From a virus, in IMG/VR virus record IMGVR_UViG_3300005529_000023, positions 112,871 through 176,870 of that record: DNA of 64,000 bases. One strand, written 5' to 3'. The notes under the pieces were generated by a model that searched no databases, was not told the DNA's origin, and saw only the letters and a list, made by a program, of their open reading frames with translations. Shown here in pieces: positions 47,621 to 56,189 of this stretch. The position numbers and the translations under genes were made by a program. How positions within the stretch are numbered: the stretch's first letter is position 1; the number at the start of each line of letters is the position of its first letter.

Positions 47621-48042
47621 TAAGCCCTCTTGAACTTTCTTAGAGCGCGAACAAAGGTGCTGGATTTGTGGACCATGTCGCGATTGGCGATCACGAAGAA
47701 CATGGGAGTTTCCATACCAAGATCTTGATTGAAGTAGAACTGCATCTGCTCATAGATGAAGTCTTCGATGTTGCGAACGCCTTTGATCACTGCATCAAAG
47801 TGCCTGCCAGACACATAGTCCCTGAGCAGGCCACGAAACTCCACGATCTCTATGCGCCCACCTACAAGAAGATGCTCGGGGAATTCCATAGGCCCGGGCG
47901 CCTCTTTCTCTGGGTTAATAGCTCTCATGATCACAACTTTGTCGAAGGTCTTGAGCGCCTTATTCAGCACATCCTCATGACCCTCGTGCCAAGGATTGAA
48001 ACTACCAGGGAATAGCGCGGTCTTTTCGTTATTGTGATTCAT
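47620..48042 (-). CDS. CoaD-like (phosphopantetheine) adenylyltransferase
   Basis: The 140-residue protein has the nucleotidyltransferase signature LFPGSFNPWHEGHEDVLNKA (HxGH) and CoaD-type VIKGVRNIEDFIYEQMQFY, then ETPMFFVIA and HKSSTFVRALRKF in place of the usual ISSS motif. It would adenylylate phosphopantetheine or a related nucleotide. Given the NAMPT-type gene elsewhere, an NMN adenylyltransferase role should be considered, but the sequence points to CoaD. Confidence 0.85.
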   Translation of the reverse strand: MNHNNEKTALFPGSFNPWHEGHEDVLNKALKTFDKVVIMRAINPEKEAPGPMEFPEHLLVGGRIEIVEFRGLLRDYVSGRHFDAVIKGVRNIEDFIYEQMQFYFNQDLGMETPMFFVIANRDMVHKSSTFVRALRKFKRA

Positions 48043-48052
48043 AAATCAATCC

Positions 48053-48262
48053 TCAAAAGGCTTTTCCTTTCTTTATACGTTTCTTCGGCTTGGGATAAGA
48101 TCCGATCGGTTTCTCACGCCAAGATGCCCACATGCCTGGACCCGTGGAGTTGGCAGAGAATCTAATAGCTTCATCTTTCTTCAGAAAGAAGTGTTCTGAA
48201 CTACCCCTGTCCAAGCCATGATCAGAAGCGTAGTGGCATGTGACAATATAGATATACTTCAT
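48053..48262 (-). CDS. Hypothetical protein
   Basis: The 69-residue protein opens with a strand (MKYIYIVTCHYASDHGLDRG) and ends very basic (KPKKRIKKGKAF). It overlaps the previous stop by 4 bases. Unknown. Confidence 0.5.
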   Translation of the reverse strand: MKYIYIVTCHYASDHGLDRGSSEHFFLKKDEAIRFSANSTGPGMWASWREKPIGSYPKPKKRIKKGKAF

Positions 48263-48576
48263 TTGTTATTCCTCACATCGGAGAACTCTTTCCCATCCCC
48301 GCCGCAACGGAGACATGCGCTCCCGTCGTAGTCGCCAGAGCCCTTACAGTTTTGGCAGGCGTTCTTTACGGCCTTCTCTTTGGCGTATTTTACCCATTCC
48401 GAGTGCGCGCGTTCCAAGGCTCCGGCCAGCTCATCGGCAGAGTCTTTCGTTAACCTGCGTTCGATAGTCGAATGCATCCCATCACGGCCAGGGATGATGA
48501 CCTTGTATCCCCAGTCGCTCTTTAAATAAGCCTTTTTGACTGCGAATTTGAAACGGACTCGCTTACCCTTTTTCAT
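48259..48576 (-). CDS. Zinc-knuckle protein (DnaJ-type CxxCxGxG)
   Basis: The 105-residue protein ends with CQNCKGSGDYDGSACLRCGG, a pair of CxxCxGxG-like knuckles binding one zinc. The N-terminal part is basic and beta-rich (RVRFKFAVKKAYLKSDWGY). Similar knuckles occur in several other genes at 48-58 kb. Coupled to the upstream gene by ATGA. Confidence 0.6.
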   Translation of the reverse strand: MKKGKRVRFKFAVKKAYLKSDWGYKVIIPGRDGMHSTIERRLTKDSADELAGALERAHSEWVKYAKEKAVKNACQNCKGSGDYDGSACLRCGGDGKEFSDVRNNK

Positions 48577-48740
48577 TTAACTCCTCTTTTCTTCCACACA
48601 GCACAGGCATAGTGATAAAAAGTCTTCGCGTTCTTCTTGGCTTTGCCGAAGGTGTGAGGTAGCTTACTTCTGTCTATGCGAAGAGTTCGTCTGTAGCCTC
48701 TAGGGACTGGAGCTTTGCAGTATGCGCAGCGATCTTTCAT
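48573..48740 (-). CDS. Small zinc-finger protein, 55 residues
   Basis: ATG 48740 to TGA 48573. CAYC at residues 5-8 and HYACAVW at about 43 form a C-x2-C...H-x2-C site in a basic protein (RGYRRTLRIDRSK). Overlaps the next gene by 4 bases. Possibly binds nucleic acid. Confidence 0.55.
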   Translation of the reverse strand: MKDRCAYCKAPVPRGYRRTLRIDRSKLPHTFGKAKKNAKTFYHYACAVWKKRGVK

Positions 48741-48743
48741 AAG

Positions 48744-49118
48744 TTACCTCGGGAAAGCAGCCCAGGCGCCATCATTTCGTAACATCAGGTATCTCGCACT
48801 TGTTACCTTTTTACCAGTAGACTCTTCCACAAAGTAGCCAGCCTTGTAGGGATCATATTTGACTCTTACCCAGGCATACTGCCAAGCCGTGTCTCGAAAG
48901 GCGTTTGTGTTGCTTACGAGAATGCCAGTCGCGCCAGCGTGTACATTCTTTCTTTTTTGGCGAAGCACTCTCTTTCTCCCTGCTTGCGAAACTTTTAACG
49001 TAACATTCCTTAGAATCACAAGTTCGGATCTACGAATAACAAGGCCGCTGCGGTTAGAGCGGACACTCCATACCACACCTTTGCGGTTGAGATTTCTATA
49101 ACAGAAAACGCCTCTCAT
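48744..49118 (-). CDS. Conserved-looking hypothetical protein
   Basis: ATG 49118 follows AGGAG at 9 bases. The 124-residue product is basic and beta-rich (MRGVFCYRNLNRKGVVWSV; RKRVLRQKRKNVHAG), recalling short nucleic-acid-binding phage proteins. No named family. Confidence 0.55.
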   Translation of the reverse strand: MRGVFCYRNLNRKGVVWSVRSNRSGLVIRRSELVILRNVTLKVSQAGRKRVLRQKRKNVHAGATGILVSNTNAFRDTAWQYAWVRVKYDPYKAGYFVEESTGKKVTSARYLMLRNDGAWAAFPR

Positions 49119-49123
49119 AAAAT

Positions 49124-49918
49124 TTACTCCTGGAACTCGACGCATGCCGCAACTTTTGCGAACCTCTCCCTATTGCGATCGTCTGCTTTCTTCAAGTAAG
49201 CATAAATACTTGGGAGATCGTCTTTCTCCAAGTTGTTGATGATGAGACCACGCGAACAGCCTTTGCGAGGATGGAGCACCCAAAGAACGAGTTGTAGTTG
49301 AGCGGCTGGCTTGGTGAATATATGGCCCTCGCCCTTACACTTAGGGCACTTACCCCAAACACCAAGACGTTTTGCTCTGGTCTCAATGAGAATCCAGCGA
49401 TTGATCGCGTCATGGAAGAACTCAAAGTTATGGCCACCACGAGAGTTGGCTCTATTCACTTCTTCCACAGTGAGCCCGACGTTTTTGGTTAACTTGCCAT
49501 CAACCCATTTGGACAAACGGCCTTGCTCAACGAGTGCATCGCATTCGTCCTGTGTGATCTTGTCGCACCAACGGCGTCCCATCTCACTGAAGTCGTAGAA
49601 ATCTTCAGAGATTTGGTTCGTTTCGGCATTGTAACCGCTACCAGTGCAGGCAGAGCATTGGACGCTTTCCCTATTGAGATTGAAGTAATAGTGAACTACT
49701 TCGTTCAACTCATTCAGTTCCCAATTGAATTCCTTCCACGAGGCGAATTCTAGGCCACGATCCCAGCCGCCATCTTCCGTTGGACTCTTCATGTAGTCTT
49801 CGCCTGGTCCCCAAAACACGTACTCGGGGTTGAGAGCAAGGCATTCAACCATCCACGAAGCAGCGTTCAGCTTCTTTAGATTCTTCTCGTCGTAGTCATC
49901 TTCTGGTAACGTTCTCAC
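49124..49918 (-). CDS. Zinc-knuckle protein with two CxxCxGxG motifs (GTG start)
   Basis: The 264-residue protein starts at GTG 49918 after AGGAGTGAATC. It has CSACTGSGYN near residue 89 and CPKCKGEGHI near residue 190, one knuckle on each side of a helical domain. The family is unknown; the DnaJ-like knuckles suggest peptide or nucleic acid binding. Confidence 0.55.
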   Translation of the reverse strand: MRTLPEDDYDEKNLKKLNAASWMVECLALNPEYVFWGPGEDYMKSPTEDGGWDRGLEFASWKEFNWELNELNEVVHYYFNLNRESVQCSACTGSGYNAETNQISEDFYDFSEMGRRWCDKITQDECDALVEQGRLSKWVDGKLTKNVGLTVEEVNRANSRGGHNFEFFHDAINRWILIETRAKRLGVWGKCPKCKGEGHIFTKPAAQLQLVLWVLHPRKGCSRGLIINNLEKDDLPSIYAYLKKADDRNRERFAKVAACVEFQE

Positions 49919-49932
49919 GATTCACTCCTGCG

Positions 49933-50166
49933 TTACAGACCAAGCCAAGTTGCGATCTTATGGGCTACCTCGGGATGGCCGAGCACTCCGAGCACTCCGA
50001 GGATGAAGGGAGACGGCTCCACAAGTAGCGCGAGCACTCCGAGGATGATGCTGGCTGAGAAAGCCAAGTAGATCCCGTAGAAACTCAAGGCAAGTGGCGT
50101 AAAGATCAACGCGATCACGCCAAGGAAACCAGTACCAGCGATCAAGGCAACAAGTCTGTTCTTCAT
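49933..50166 (-). CDS. Small integral membrane protein
   Basis: ATG 50166 is preceded by AAAGGAG. The 77-residue protein has two or three hydrophobic helices (VALIAGTGFLGVIALIFTPL; GIYLAFSASIILGVLALLV; PFILGVLGVLG). A 10-bp hairpin at 50186-50220 lies upstream of its ribosome site. Unknown role; membrane proteins near rII genes may take part in exclusion. Confidence 0.6.
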   Translation of the reverse strand: MKNRLVALIAGTGFLGVIALIFTPLALSFYGIYLAFSASIILGVLALLVEPSPFILGVLGVLGHPEVAHKIATWLGL

Positions 50167-50185
50167 ACAATGCTCCTTTAGGGAA

Positions 50186-50220
50186 GCCCGGCATCCAACG
50201 GGGGAGAAGTGATGCCGGGC
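50186..50220 (-). repeat. Hairpin between rIIB and the small membrane protein
   Basis: GCCCGGCATC and GATGCCGGGC form a perfect 10-bp stem with a 15-base loop. No T-run follows on the minus strand, so it may slow or attenuate transcription, or protect the rIIB message 3' end. Confidence 0.55.
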
Positions 50221-50236
50221 CGGGGTTGATCTGCGA

Positions 50237-51109
50237 TCAGTGTTCGTGACCGCAGTGGGGACAAAAATTACCGAACGGCTCTCTTTCTTCGCCGCAAGTG
50301 GGATTGGCGCAGAAGTTGTCCGGCTGACATTCGATGCAGCCTGCGTCTTCGCAGTCGTAGCAATCGTAGTCATCGCCTTCTTCTTCCTCTTCCTCGGAAG
50401 GATCATGGTCGTAAAGCTGTTCGCTGCGGGGCTTCTCAGTCTCAGCAACAACCTCAAAGCGGCACGTCCTCATCTTGGTCCCGTTGTAGTCTACGGGCAC
50501 GCAGACCACATCGGCAGGGTTAACTTTCACTTCGACCATTTTCTCACCGAAGCCCTTAGCATAGTCGAAACAAGCAACGTGAAGCCCCGCAGAGCAAGTC
50601 TTGTTCGGATCATCGTCTACTTCCGAGCGAGGCATCTCGCAAACCGATCCCGGCTTGTTGTCGAATGTCTTGGTATGGACATCCTTAAAATCCTCGGTCA
50701 CACCGCGATAAGCGATGAAGCATCCGTCCTCAGTCAACGGATGGCCGTTGTGCTCAAGGAACTTGTAGAGCATGGCCCTGGAGTTGTACGAAGGATTCTT
50801 CTTTAGATTCTCCCAGAACTTAAATAGAGCATCATAAGGCAATTGCTGTTCCTTGAACTTGAGAATGCGATCACTCAACTCCTTCGGCATGGACTTCTCA
50901 TTGTCCACAAGCACGCCATCACGAATTTCAATTCCGGTGCCCTCAAAGGCTGACTGCATGTCTGCAAGGGCGGGGATGTCATTCAGGCGCTTTTCTCTGA
51001 TTGCTTGCAGGACATCTTCGAAGCGGGGATCGCCTTTTCTGATTTGAACCGTCTTATGATTGAAGTTCAGCCACACAGACTCATCGAGAACTGAATAATT
51101 AACGCTCAT
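50237..51109 (-). CDS. rIIB: rIIB-like protein with C-terminal zinc ribbons
   Basis: The 290-residue protein shows the rIIB core: DGCFIAYRGVTEDFKDVHTK, DNKPGSVCEMPRSEVDDDPN, TCSAGLHVACFDYAKGFG and VVCVPVDYNGTKMRTCRFEV. An acidic stretch leads to an added Cys-rich tail (CYDCEDAGCIEC; CANPTCG; FCPHCGHEH) not expected in T4 rIIB. In T4, rIIA and rIIB protect against exclusion by lambda. It lies just downstream of rIIA. Confidence 0.85.
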   Translation of the reverse strand: MSVNYSVLDESVWLNFNHKTVQIRKGDPRFEDVLQAIREKRLNDIPALADMQSAFEGTGIEIRDGVLVDNEKSMPKELSDRILKFKEQQLPYDALFKFWENLKKNPSYNSRAMLYKFLEHNGHPLTEDGCFIAYRGVTEDFKDVHTKTFDNKPGSVCEMPRSEVDDDPNKTCSAGLHVACFDYAKGFGEKMVEVKVNPADVVCVPVDYNGTKMRTCRFEVVAETEKPRSEQLYDHDPSEEEEEEGDDYDCYDCEDAGCIECQPDNFCANPTCGEEREPFGNFCPHCGHEH

Positions 51110-51168
51110 TTGCTTTCCCTTCCCTTGCGATTTTCTCGCATCTTTTACACATTTTCTTGCGCGGATAA

Positions 51169-51184
51169 GACTGTAGTCTTGCCA
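51169..51184 (-). promoter_or_regulatory. Weak sigma54-like sequence upstream of rIIB
   Basis: On the minus strand TGGCAAGACTACAGTC has the -24 GG but GT in place of GC at -12. The preceding CGAAATTAACGG resembles the block upstream of the stronger copies. A GTTGTATAACAC-type palindrome lies at about 51219-51240. Confidence 0.35.
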
Positions 51185-51265
51185 GCGTTAAAACCGTTAA
51201 TTTCGAGTTTACACCACACAGTGTGTTATACAACACGAAACTTTTCTTTTGAACGTGGAACTTGC

Positions 51266-53284
51266 TCACTCATTGGCCTCGTATTTCGCATTGATATAAA
51301 AGGCCAATTCGCCAACATGTCTTGAGTAATGTTCCACTTCGTAAGCGAGCGGATATTGCTTGGAAATCAGTTTCGCAAGCTTCTCGTCTTTCTCTTTGAA
51401 AGCCTTATACTCCTTGCTCTGCCTAACCTTGATTTTCATGACCTCGGGCATCGCCACGCGCTTGTCGGACTCTCCAATGGCTTTATATTCTTTAACCATC
51501 TCCGTCAGGAAGGGATCTTTGAGTCCCTTGAGACCGCTGAGAACCCCAATGACTCCGCCATTTCTCGCTTCGCTGTGAGCAATAGCCTTTACGTCGCAAT
51601 CGGTCGGAGTGAAGTTGTCGAGCCATTCCTTGAGAGGCTTGAAGTTCTTGTTGCCTTCAACCATCTTGGCGGCTCGCGGAGCGAGTCCACAGATTCTCAA
51701 GCCCTTTTGCCTAAGATAGCTGTCCAACTCTCGAAGATCGCCTTTCACTTCCCAATCGCCATCGTTGACTTGGACATACAGCCACTTTTGGATGTTGTCA
51801 TCGAGCGTCGTGTACGTGTGGCGATCGAGCCCATAACCAGGGCAGTGCATGCAAAATTCGGTTTTGCCGCGCGTGACCTTGGCACGCTGTTCTTTGGGGA
51901 CTTCCGTATAGGTAATGCTTTGGAAATCCTTGATCTGCAATTCCTTGATTACCTGATCAAGCGAAGCCATATCGCCATTCAAAGGCTCAAGTAGGAGCAA
52001 ATGAGTCGTGTTCTTGTGATACTCCCTAACCCTTTTGTTCTGGACCACAGGAGTTTCTGTGGCCTTGAGATAGAAAGTGTGCGGAAAATGCGCGATATCG
52101 ATTTCCCTTCTGATCTCGCTTAACTCCTGTTTCGTAATCTTCTCCACTCGGCGCCCGTACTTGCCGGTGCAATGAATGACAGTCATCTTGACCTTTTTAA
52201 GCAAGGGGTTGACCAGCATCGTGCCCTTCATCTCGTACTCTCCGTATTTAATGAAGCCACCCTCCAAGTGGAAGTCTTTGGACATCTCAAGATACGTGGA
52301 CACGTAATCGCCAGCGGTCTGTACCTTGGCAAAACCAGACTGAATGAATGTCTTGAGTTCGAGCATCACTTTGGTGCCCATTCTCTCAAGCGCATTGACA
52401 GTGAAAGGGCTGTCGCTGATCGATTCGCGAGAGGCGCCCAATTCGACAATGCCAGTGCCGAAGTGGAGAACCAAGCGGCGGCGCGGGATCTGTCGCGCCT
52501 TATTCAGCTTGGGACACTTTTGGAGCAGCTTTTCAGTGACCGGGTAAGGAATTCCATCGATCACGCAAAGCGGGCGATTGTCGTAATCGTCTCCACCACT
52601 CACATAGCTGGGGAGAGCATTGCGATCGATGATTTCGATGTGATCGCTCACCATGGTGCCCTGAACAAGGGTAGGCACTTCCATACCCTTGACAGTCGGC
52701 TTGTCCTTCCAGAAGTAAATCGCACGCGAGACGGCGCGCTCAAACTCTCGCACGTCATCGGGCCGAACGGCAATTTGAACCTCGGTGCCGTTTTCCTCGT
52801 CTGTGGTCTCGGTTTTCATCAGATCGATGGCGCCCGAATTATTGCCCGTATGGGCCAGATAGGTGCGTTTCACGCCGTCAATATACGTGACGATGGTAAA
52901 GCTATCCGTGTAGCTCCACGCGCTCTTTCCACCAATGCCGAAGCCGCCCGTTTGGACATTGCTGTCAGTTTTGGTGCTATCGCCATAATACGTAAACACG
53001 TTATTGATACGCTCGGGCGACATGCCAGGGCCAAAGTCACGGATGCTGAGAAGAGGATTGAGACGGGTAGGCACCGTGATCTCGAAGCCGTTGCCCTTGC
53101 CCACTTCGCGCATCGCATCGCGAGCGTTGCAAATGTATTCCTGGGTCAAAGTCTGCTCTTTGGTCTCATACATCTTATCGCGCAAGATCATGATGATCTT
53201 TTCTGCGTTGTTGATGCTGAACTTGCGAGACTCCCTGTTCTCAACATTCGTCTCAAGCCTGTTAGCAGATTCTTGCAGTTTCAT
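51266..53284 (-). CDS. rIIA: rIIA-like GHKL ATPase
   Basis: The 672-residue protein carries the GHKL ATP-binding motifs: N-box EYICNARDAM (about 46-55), G1 RDFGPGMS (about 77-84), G2 GGFGIGGKS (about 109-117). T4 rIIA has the same N-terminal domain and acts with rIIB. The C-terminal 400 residues are alpha/beta and unassigned. Its promoter region contains a near-consensus sigma54-type sequence. Confidence 0.87.
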   Translation of the reverse strand: MKLQESANRLETNVENRESRKFSINNAEKIIMILRDKMYETKEQTLTQEYICNARDAMREVGKGNGFEITVPTRLNPLLSIRDFGPGMSPERINNVFTYYGDSTKTDSNVQTGGFGIGGKSAWSYTDSFTIVTYIDGVKRTYLAHTGNNSGAIDLMKTETTDEENGTEVQIAVRPDDVREFERAVSRAIYFWKDKPTVKGMEVPTLVQGTMVSDHIEIIDRNALPSYVSGGDDYDNRPLCVIDGIPYPVTEKLLQKCPKLNKARQIPRRRLVLHFGTGIVELGASRESISDSPFTVNALERMGTKVMLELKTFIQSGFAKVQTAGDYVSTYLEMSKDFHLEGGFIKYGEYEMKGTMLVNPLLKKVKMTVIHCTGKYGRRVEKITKQELSEIRREIDIAHFPHTFYLKATETPVVQNKRVREYHKNTTHLLLLEPLNGDMASLDQVIKELQIKDFQSITYTEVPKEQRAKVTRGKTEFCMHCPGYGLDRHTYTTLDDNIQKWLYVQVNDGDWEVKGDLRELDSYLRQKGLRICGLAPRAAKMVEGNKNFKPLKEWLDNFTPTDCDVKAIAHSEARNGGVIGVLSGLKGLKDPFLTEMVKEYKAIGESDKRVAMPEVMKIKVRQSKEYKAFKEKDEKLAKLISKQYPLAYEVEHYSRHVGELAFYINAKYEANE

Positions 53285-53317
53285 ACGCTCTCCCTTATCA
53301 ACCTTGCAGCTATCTAT

Positions 53318-53333
53318 TGCAGCGGTCGTGCCA
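53318..53333 (-). promoter_or_regulatory. Sigma54-like promoter upstream of rIIA
   Basis: The minus strand reads TGGCACGACCGCTGCA, matching TGGCAC-N5-TTGCW except one base, with 10 bases between GG and GC as required. It lies 34 bases before ATG 53284, so a start near 53307 would leave a normal leader. Upstream is GCGAAATAAGGAAATTAAG, shared with the copy at 57079-57094. Confidence 0.55.
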
Positions 53334-53364
53334 GGGCTAAGTACTTAATTTCCTTATTTCGCTA

Positions 53365-53412
53365 TTTGAAAAACATGTAGAACTTTTAGTCATTGTCAAA
53401 GACTTAAACACT
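53365..53412 (-). repeat. Upstream block shared by rIIA and the 62156 gene
   Basis: About 48 bases (TTTGAAAAAC-TGTAGAACTTTTAG... on the plus strand) are repeated at 63113-63161 with few changes, in the same position relative to a sigma54-like sequence. It includes TTGACA on the minus strand but no clear -10. It could bind an activator. Confidence 0.6.
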
Positions 53413-54004
53413 AATGACTGATCTGGCAGTTAGCTTTGACTGTAAAATCACAAGGCGCACTGGTAGACGTTGAAGCGTAATAGCCGGGCACCACTTCAGA
53501 GAGCCACGCATTACGGCCATCCCAATATACGGCGTATAGATCGCTGCCAAGACATAACCCAAACTCAGGAAAGCTGCTTGGATATGTCGTGGTATAGCCT
53601 GCGCAGAATTGTACCGCGCTCACTGGCGTGGCGTCTGTTCCATCGCGGCCTTGATTGCCTTGCGCGCCTGTTTGGCCTACTGAACCGTTGCATACGAGGA
53701 TAGAAGTTTGCTCGGGATCATTGGACTCCCATCGGCCTGTATTGGCTGCGTCTTGAGCCATAAGAATAATAGTGCCTGAAATATCGCTGCCGTCTGGATT
53801 TTGACCGCAAGATCCGGCAGGCGGCTGTGTCGCTGTAGACACAATAGAGTAACCGTTCTGTCCAGCTTGGCCTTGCGCGCCCGTATCCCCCTTCGCGCCG
53901 GGCGGACCACCACAGCCAGATAAGCTAATTGCGATTGCAATGCCGCCCACAAATAGGACTAAGCTTGCTGCGATCTTTTCTTCTCTGTCAACTTTGGCAA
54001 ACAT
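53411..54004 (-). CDS. Collagen-like lipoprotein
   Basis: The 197-residue protein has a lipoprotein signal (ASLVLFVGGIAIAISLSGCG), a perfect lipobox and Gly-x-y repeats (GPPGAKGDTGAQGQAGQNG; GQTGAQGNQGRDGTDA) around a small domain with several Cys. It would be displayed from a membrane of the infected cell, perhaps excluding other phages. Its 3' end lies next to the shared promoter block of rIIA. Confidence 0.7.
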   Translation of the reverse strand: MFAKVDREEKIAASLVLFVGGIAIAISLSGCGGPPGAKGDTGAQGQAGQNGYSIVSTATQPPAGSCGQNPDGSDISGTIILMAQDAANTGRWESNDPEQTSILVCNGSVGQTGAQGNQGRDGTDATPVSAVQFCAGYTTTYPSSFPEFGLCLGSDLYAVYWDGRNAWLSEVVPGYYASTSTSAPCDFTVKANCQISH

Positions 54005-54060
54005 TGGTCACATCCTTTAGCTAACAGAGTAGCAAAATAAGACAATAAGAGTCAACTAAA

Positions 54061-54093
54061 CAAAAAGGCCAGATAGCTAACAGCTACCTGGCC
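54061..54093 (-). terminator. Intrinsic terminator
   Basis: On the minus strand GGCCAG-TAGC pairs with GCTA-CTGGCC around TGTTA, followed by TTTTTG. It ends the gene at 54130-54693. Confidence 0.8.
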
Positions 54094-54129
54094 CAGTTTC
54101 AAGTTTCAAATTTTAAATATCACATCACA

Positions 54130-54693
54130 TCAGCTTGAGACGCGATCAATCGCTGTGTGAAGCGTTGCGATCTCGTCTCGCGTGATGTCGCTGGGCAGAT
54201 TGATCTCAACAACTCCCTCGCGCAAGGGAATACAGAGCACCTTGCTTTTCGTCTTCTTCTGCCGCTTTCCATTGGCCTCTACCTTCGCCCTCACAGGCTT
54301 TACCTGCGAAGGCTTGGGCCGTTGCTGTCTCTCAACCGCTGTGCTGGTCTCTTGATCAAGCGTGCCGTCCATCATCGCTTGAGAGAGCCCCTTGAGAGAG
54401 TAATGCAACGCGAATCGGTCTGGATTCCCTCGGCGCCCGTAAACGATGGAACCAACTCCAAGCGCTTGCAGATCCTTCCAGTACTTCGTGTACTCAGCTT
54501 CGATCACTTTCCTGCCTTCGCGGACCATCTCCATTCGCGTGCGCCGGATATCCACAAATGGGCGGTTACGACCTTGTTTTTCTCCATTGAAAAACCTATC
54601 GTGAAAATACTCGGCGACTGCGTATGCTGTCTCCGAGGCATGGGCCACTTCCATGAGACCCTTTCCTAACTCCTTCGCATCTACATTCTTCAT
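54130..54693 (-). CDS. Hypothetical protein, possibly DNA-binding
   Basis: The 187-residue protein has a helical N terminus, a basic middle (RPKPSQVKPVRAKVEANGKR) and a C-terminal strand-helix (VVEINLPSDITRDEIATLH). Preceded by a candidate sigma70-type promoter and a CGGAGG/CCTCCG hairpin, and followed by a terminator, so it is its own unit. Possibly a regulator. Confidence 0.5.
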   Translation of the reverse strand: MKNVDAKELGKGLMEVAHASETAYAVAEYFHDRFFNGEKQGRNRPFVDIRRTRMEMVREGRKVIEAEYTKYWKDLQALGVGSIVYGRRGNPDRFALHYSLKGLSQAMMDGTLDQETSTAVERQQRPKPSQVKPVRAKVEANGKRQKKTKSKVLCIPLREGVVEINLPSDITRDEIATLHTAIDRVSS

Positions 54694-54784
54694 TTTATTC
54701 CTCGTAGGTTACTGTGTTTTCGACATCAGTATTTTAGGTGGGTTTTCTTTTTGCGGAGGCTTTGTCCTCCGATGTCATAGCTAG

Positions 54785-54813
54785 GTTGTACTATTTTCTA
54801 CTCTCTGCGTCAA
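54785..54813 (-). promoter_or_regulatory. Candidate sigma70-type promoter
   Basis: On the minus strand TTGACG, 17 bases, TACAAC. It would give a leader of about 85 bases with the CGGAGG...CCTCCG hairpin before ATG 54693. The -35 is strong, the -10 moderate. Confidence 0.45.
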
Positions 54814-54841
54814 TATTATTTCATGAGTCAAATGAAATTTC

Positions 54842-55177
54842 TTAATTTAGTAGATTCATTAGCGTATCTAAATCAAATGGCTTCTTGACTAGATGATCGG
54901 GCTTAAATCGCTTTGCCAGCTTATCTGCGCAAGAAAGGGCAGTCATCATTACAATACGAGGAACTTTGTTCTGACGACGGCAGTGTTCGAAAATGTCGCT
55001 CGCCAATCGTCCGTCCATCAGCATATCAAGCAAAACTAAGTCAGGGCACCCATCATCGATTTTGTCAAGTGCTAGCTGTACTGTATCAGCTTCGTCGTAT
55101 TCTACCCCAACGATATCGCAAACGTGTGCCAGCATACGCCTTATAGAGGCGTCATCCTCCACAATCAATACCCTCAT
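54842..55177 (-). CDS. Stand-alone response-regulator receiver domain
   Basis: The 111-residue protein is a complete CheY-type receiver: acidic pair in LIVEDDAS, phospho-acceptor Asp51 in LVLLDMLMDG, IVMMTAL with the Thr, and VKKPFD with the conserved Lys. No output domain. A phage-borne receiver could take phosphate from a host histidine kinase or titrate a host pathway. The sigma54-like promoters in this region make a link to host regulation tempting. Confidence 0.85.
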   Translation of the reverse strand: MRVLIVEDDASIRRMLAHVCDIVGVEYDEADTVQLALDKIDDGCPDLVLLDMLMDGRLASDIFEHCRRQNKVPRIVMMTALSCADKLAKRFKPDHLVKKPFDLDTLMNLLN

Positions 55178-55279
55178 TTAGGCCGTCCCCTTTCGAGCGA
55201 ATCGGCCAACTACTATGAAATGTTTTGTGAGTAAAGAAGAAATTGGGGCGCCCGGATTAGGGGCGCCCCGTGAAGCGAT

Positions 55280-55564
55280 CTAGTTGATCAGATGATACTC
55301 GTCGCAGAAGATCTCAACGTGATCCTCTCCGACCAGGGCAATGCCGTTTTCTACGTCTACCCAAATCGACATGTTCTCCAACACGACGATTTCCTGCCCG
55401 TCCTTATGGTACGAGATTTCTTTCTTGACAATGGCCTCACGCATTTTCGGCTCTTTGGTAAGCCTATTCTGCGATGACGTTTGATTGATCTCGTTGTCCT
55501 GCATACGTGCTGCTAATCCCATAGGTTTATCCTTCTCGGCTGAATCACACAGCGTTATTGCCAT
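55280..55564 (-). CDS. Hypothetical protein
   Basis: ATG 55564 follows AGAGGTCAC. The 94-residue product ends with a beta-rich part (EISYHKDGQEIVVLENMSIW; IALVGEDHVEIF), perhaps a small barrel. Family unknown. Confidence 0.5.
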   Translation of the reverse strand: MAITLCDSAEKDKPMGLAARMQDNEINQTSSQNRLTKEPKMREAIVKKEISYHKDGQEIVVLENMSIWVDVENGIALVGEDHVEIFCDEYHLIN

Positions 55565-55831
55565 GTGACCTCTTGAGACCAGTATGGGATACCCGATCGG
55601 TTTGATCAAGCGAAAAATAAATGCACCACGTCATAACAACTCATCCTATTGAATTGATAAGTCGATTTTCATTTTAAAGCTGCTCGCTTTCTGCAAATAA
55701 AGTATCCGTTCCATAACTTCAAATATGACTATGCATTTTGGATTAAATTTACGATTTTGCTTGACATGATTTGGGCGGAATTTCGGCCATAGAAATCACG
55801 TCCATACTGGTACCATTCGTGTCAAGAGAAA
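55565..55831 (-). promoter_or_regulatory. AT-rich intergenic region with candidate promoter
   Basis: No gene is seen in 267 bases. On the minus strand TTGATC, 17 bases, CATACT at 55581-55609 could drive the 55280 gene. A plus-strand TTGACA near 55759 has no matching -10 or downstream gene. GTATGG-containing sequence resembles the inverted repeat at 56190-56246. Confidence 0.35.
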
Positions 55832-56140
55832 TCATAAAACATGCAAGGATTGTGCCAATTTCTGACAGCACTTCTTTTCACATTTAGTCATGTCCATCTT
55901 AAATCCCTCGTTGAGGCATTTCGGACAGCGTAGCCAGTCCTCTAAAACTTCGCCGCGAAGCATCGCCACATTGAAGTTGTTGTCTATTAGGAATACGTAG
56001 CCTGACTCAGTGTTTAGCTCGACACATACTTTGGCCCCTAGTTTCTCTGTGTGATCTAAGTCCGTATGGAGCGTTGACAGCAAACGAGCGGCGATGCTAA
56101 GCTGCGATCGGTCGAAGTCCATTAGATCGCGCGTGTTCAT
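55832..56140 (-). CDS. Zinc-binding protein, unknown
   Basis: The 102-residue protein has an N-terminal helix (LSIAARLLSTLHTDLDHTEK), a beta part (GYVFLIDNNFNVAML) and a Cys-rich end (RCPKCLNEGFKMDMTKCEKK) likely to bind zinc. Unknown. Confidence 0.5.
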   Translation of the reverse strand: MNTRDLMDFDRSQLSIAARLLSTLHTDLDHTEKLGAKVCVELNTESGYVFLIDNNFNVAMLRGEVLEDWLRCPKCLNEGFKMDMTKCEKKCCQKLAQSLHVL

Positions 56141-56189
56141 GGCGCTAGGATAACGCTGTGTCTTACTTTAGTCTAGTGTGTCGGAGGGG

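Noticed and set aside
52172-53380. 402-codon open frame antisense to rIIA on the plus strand
   Set aside because: It lies within the well-supported rIIA gene, has no recognisable motif or ribosome site, and such frames arise from codon bias on the opposite strand.
55759-55790. Plus-strand TTGACA as a promoter
   Set aside because: No -10 at proper distance and no plus-strand gene downstream.
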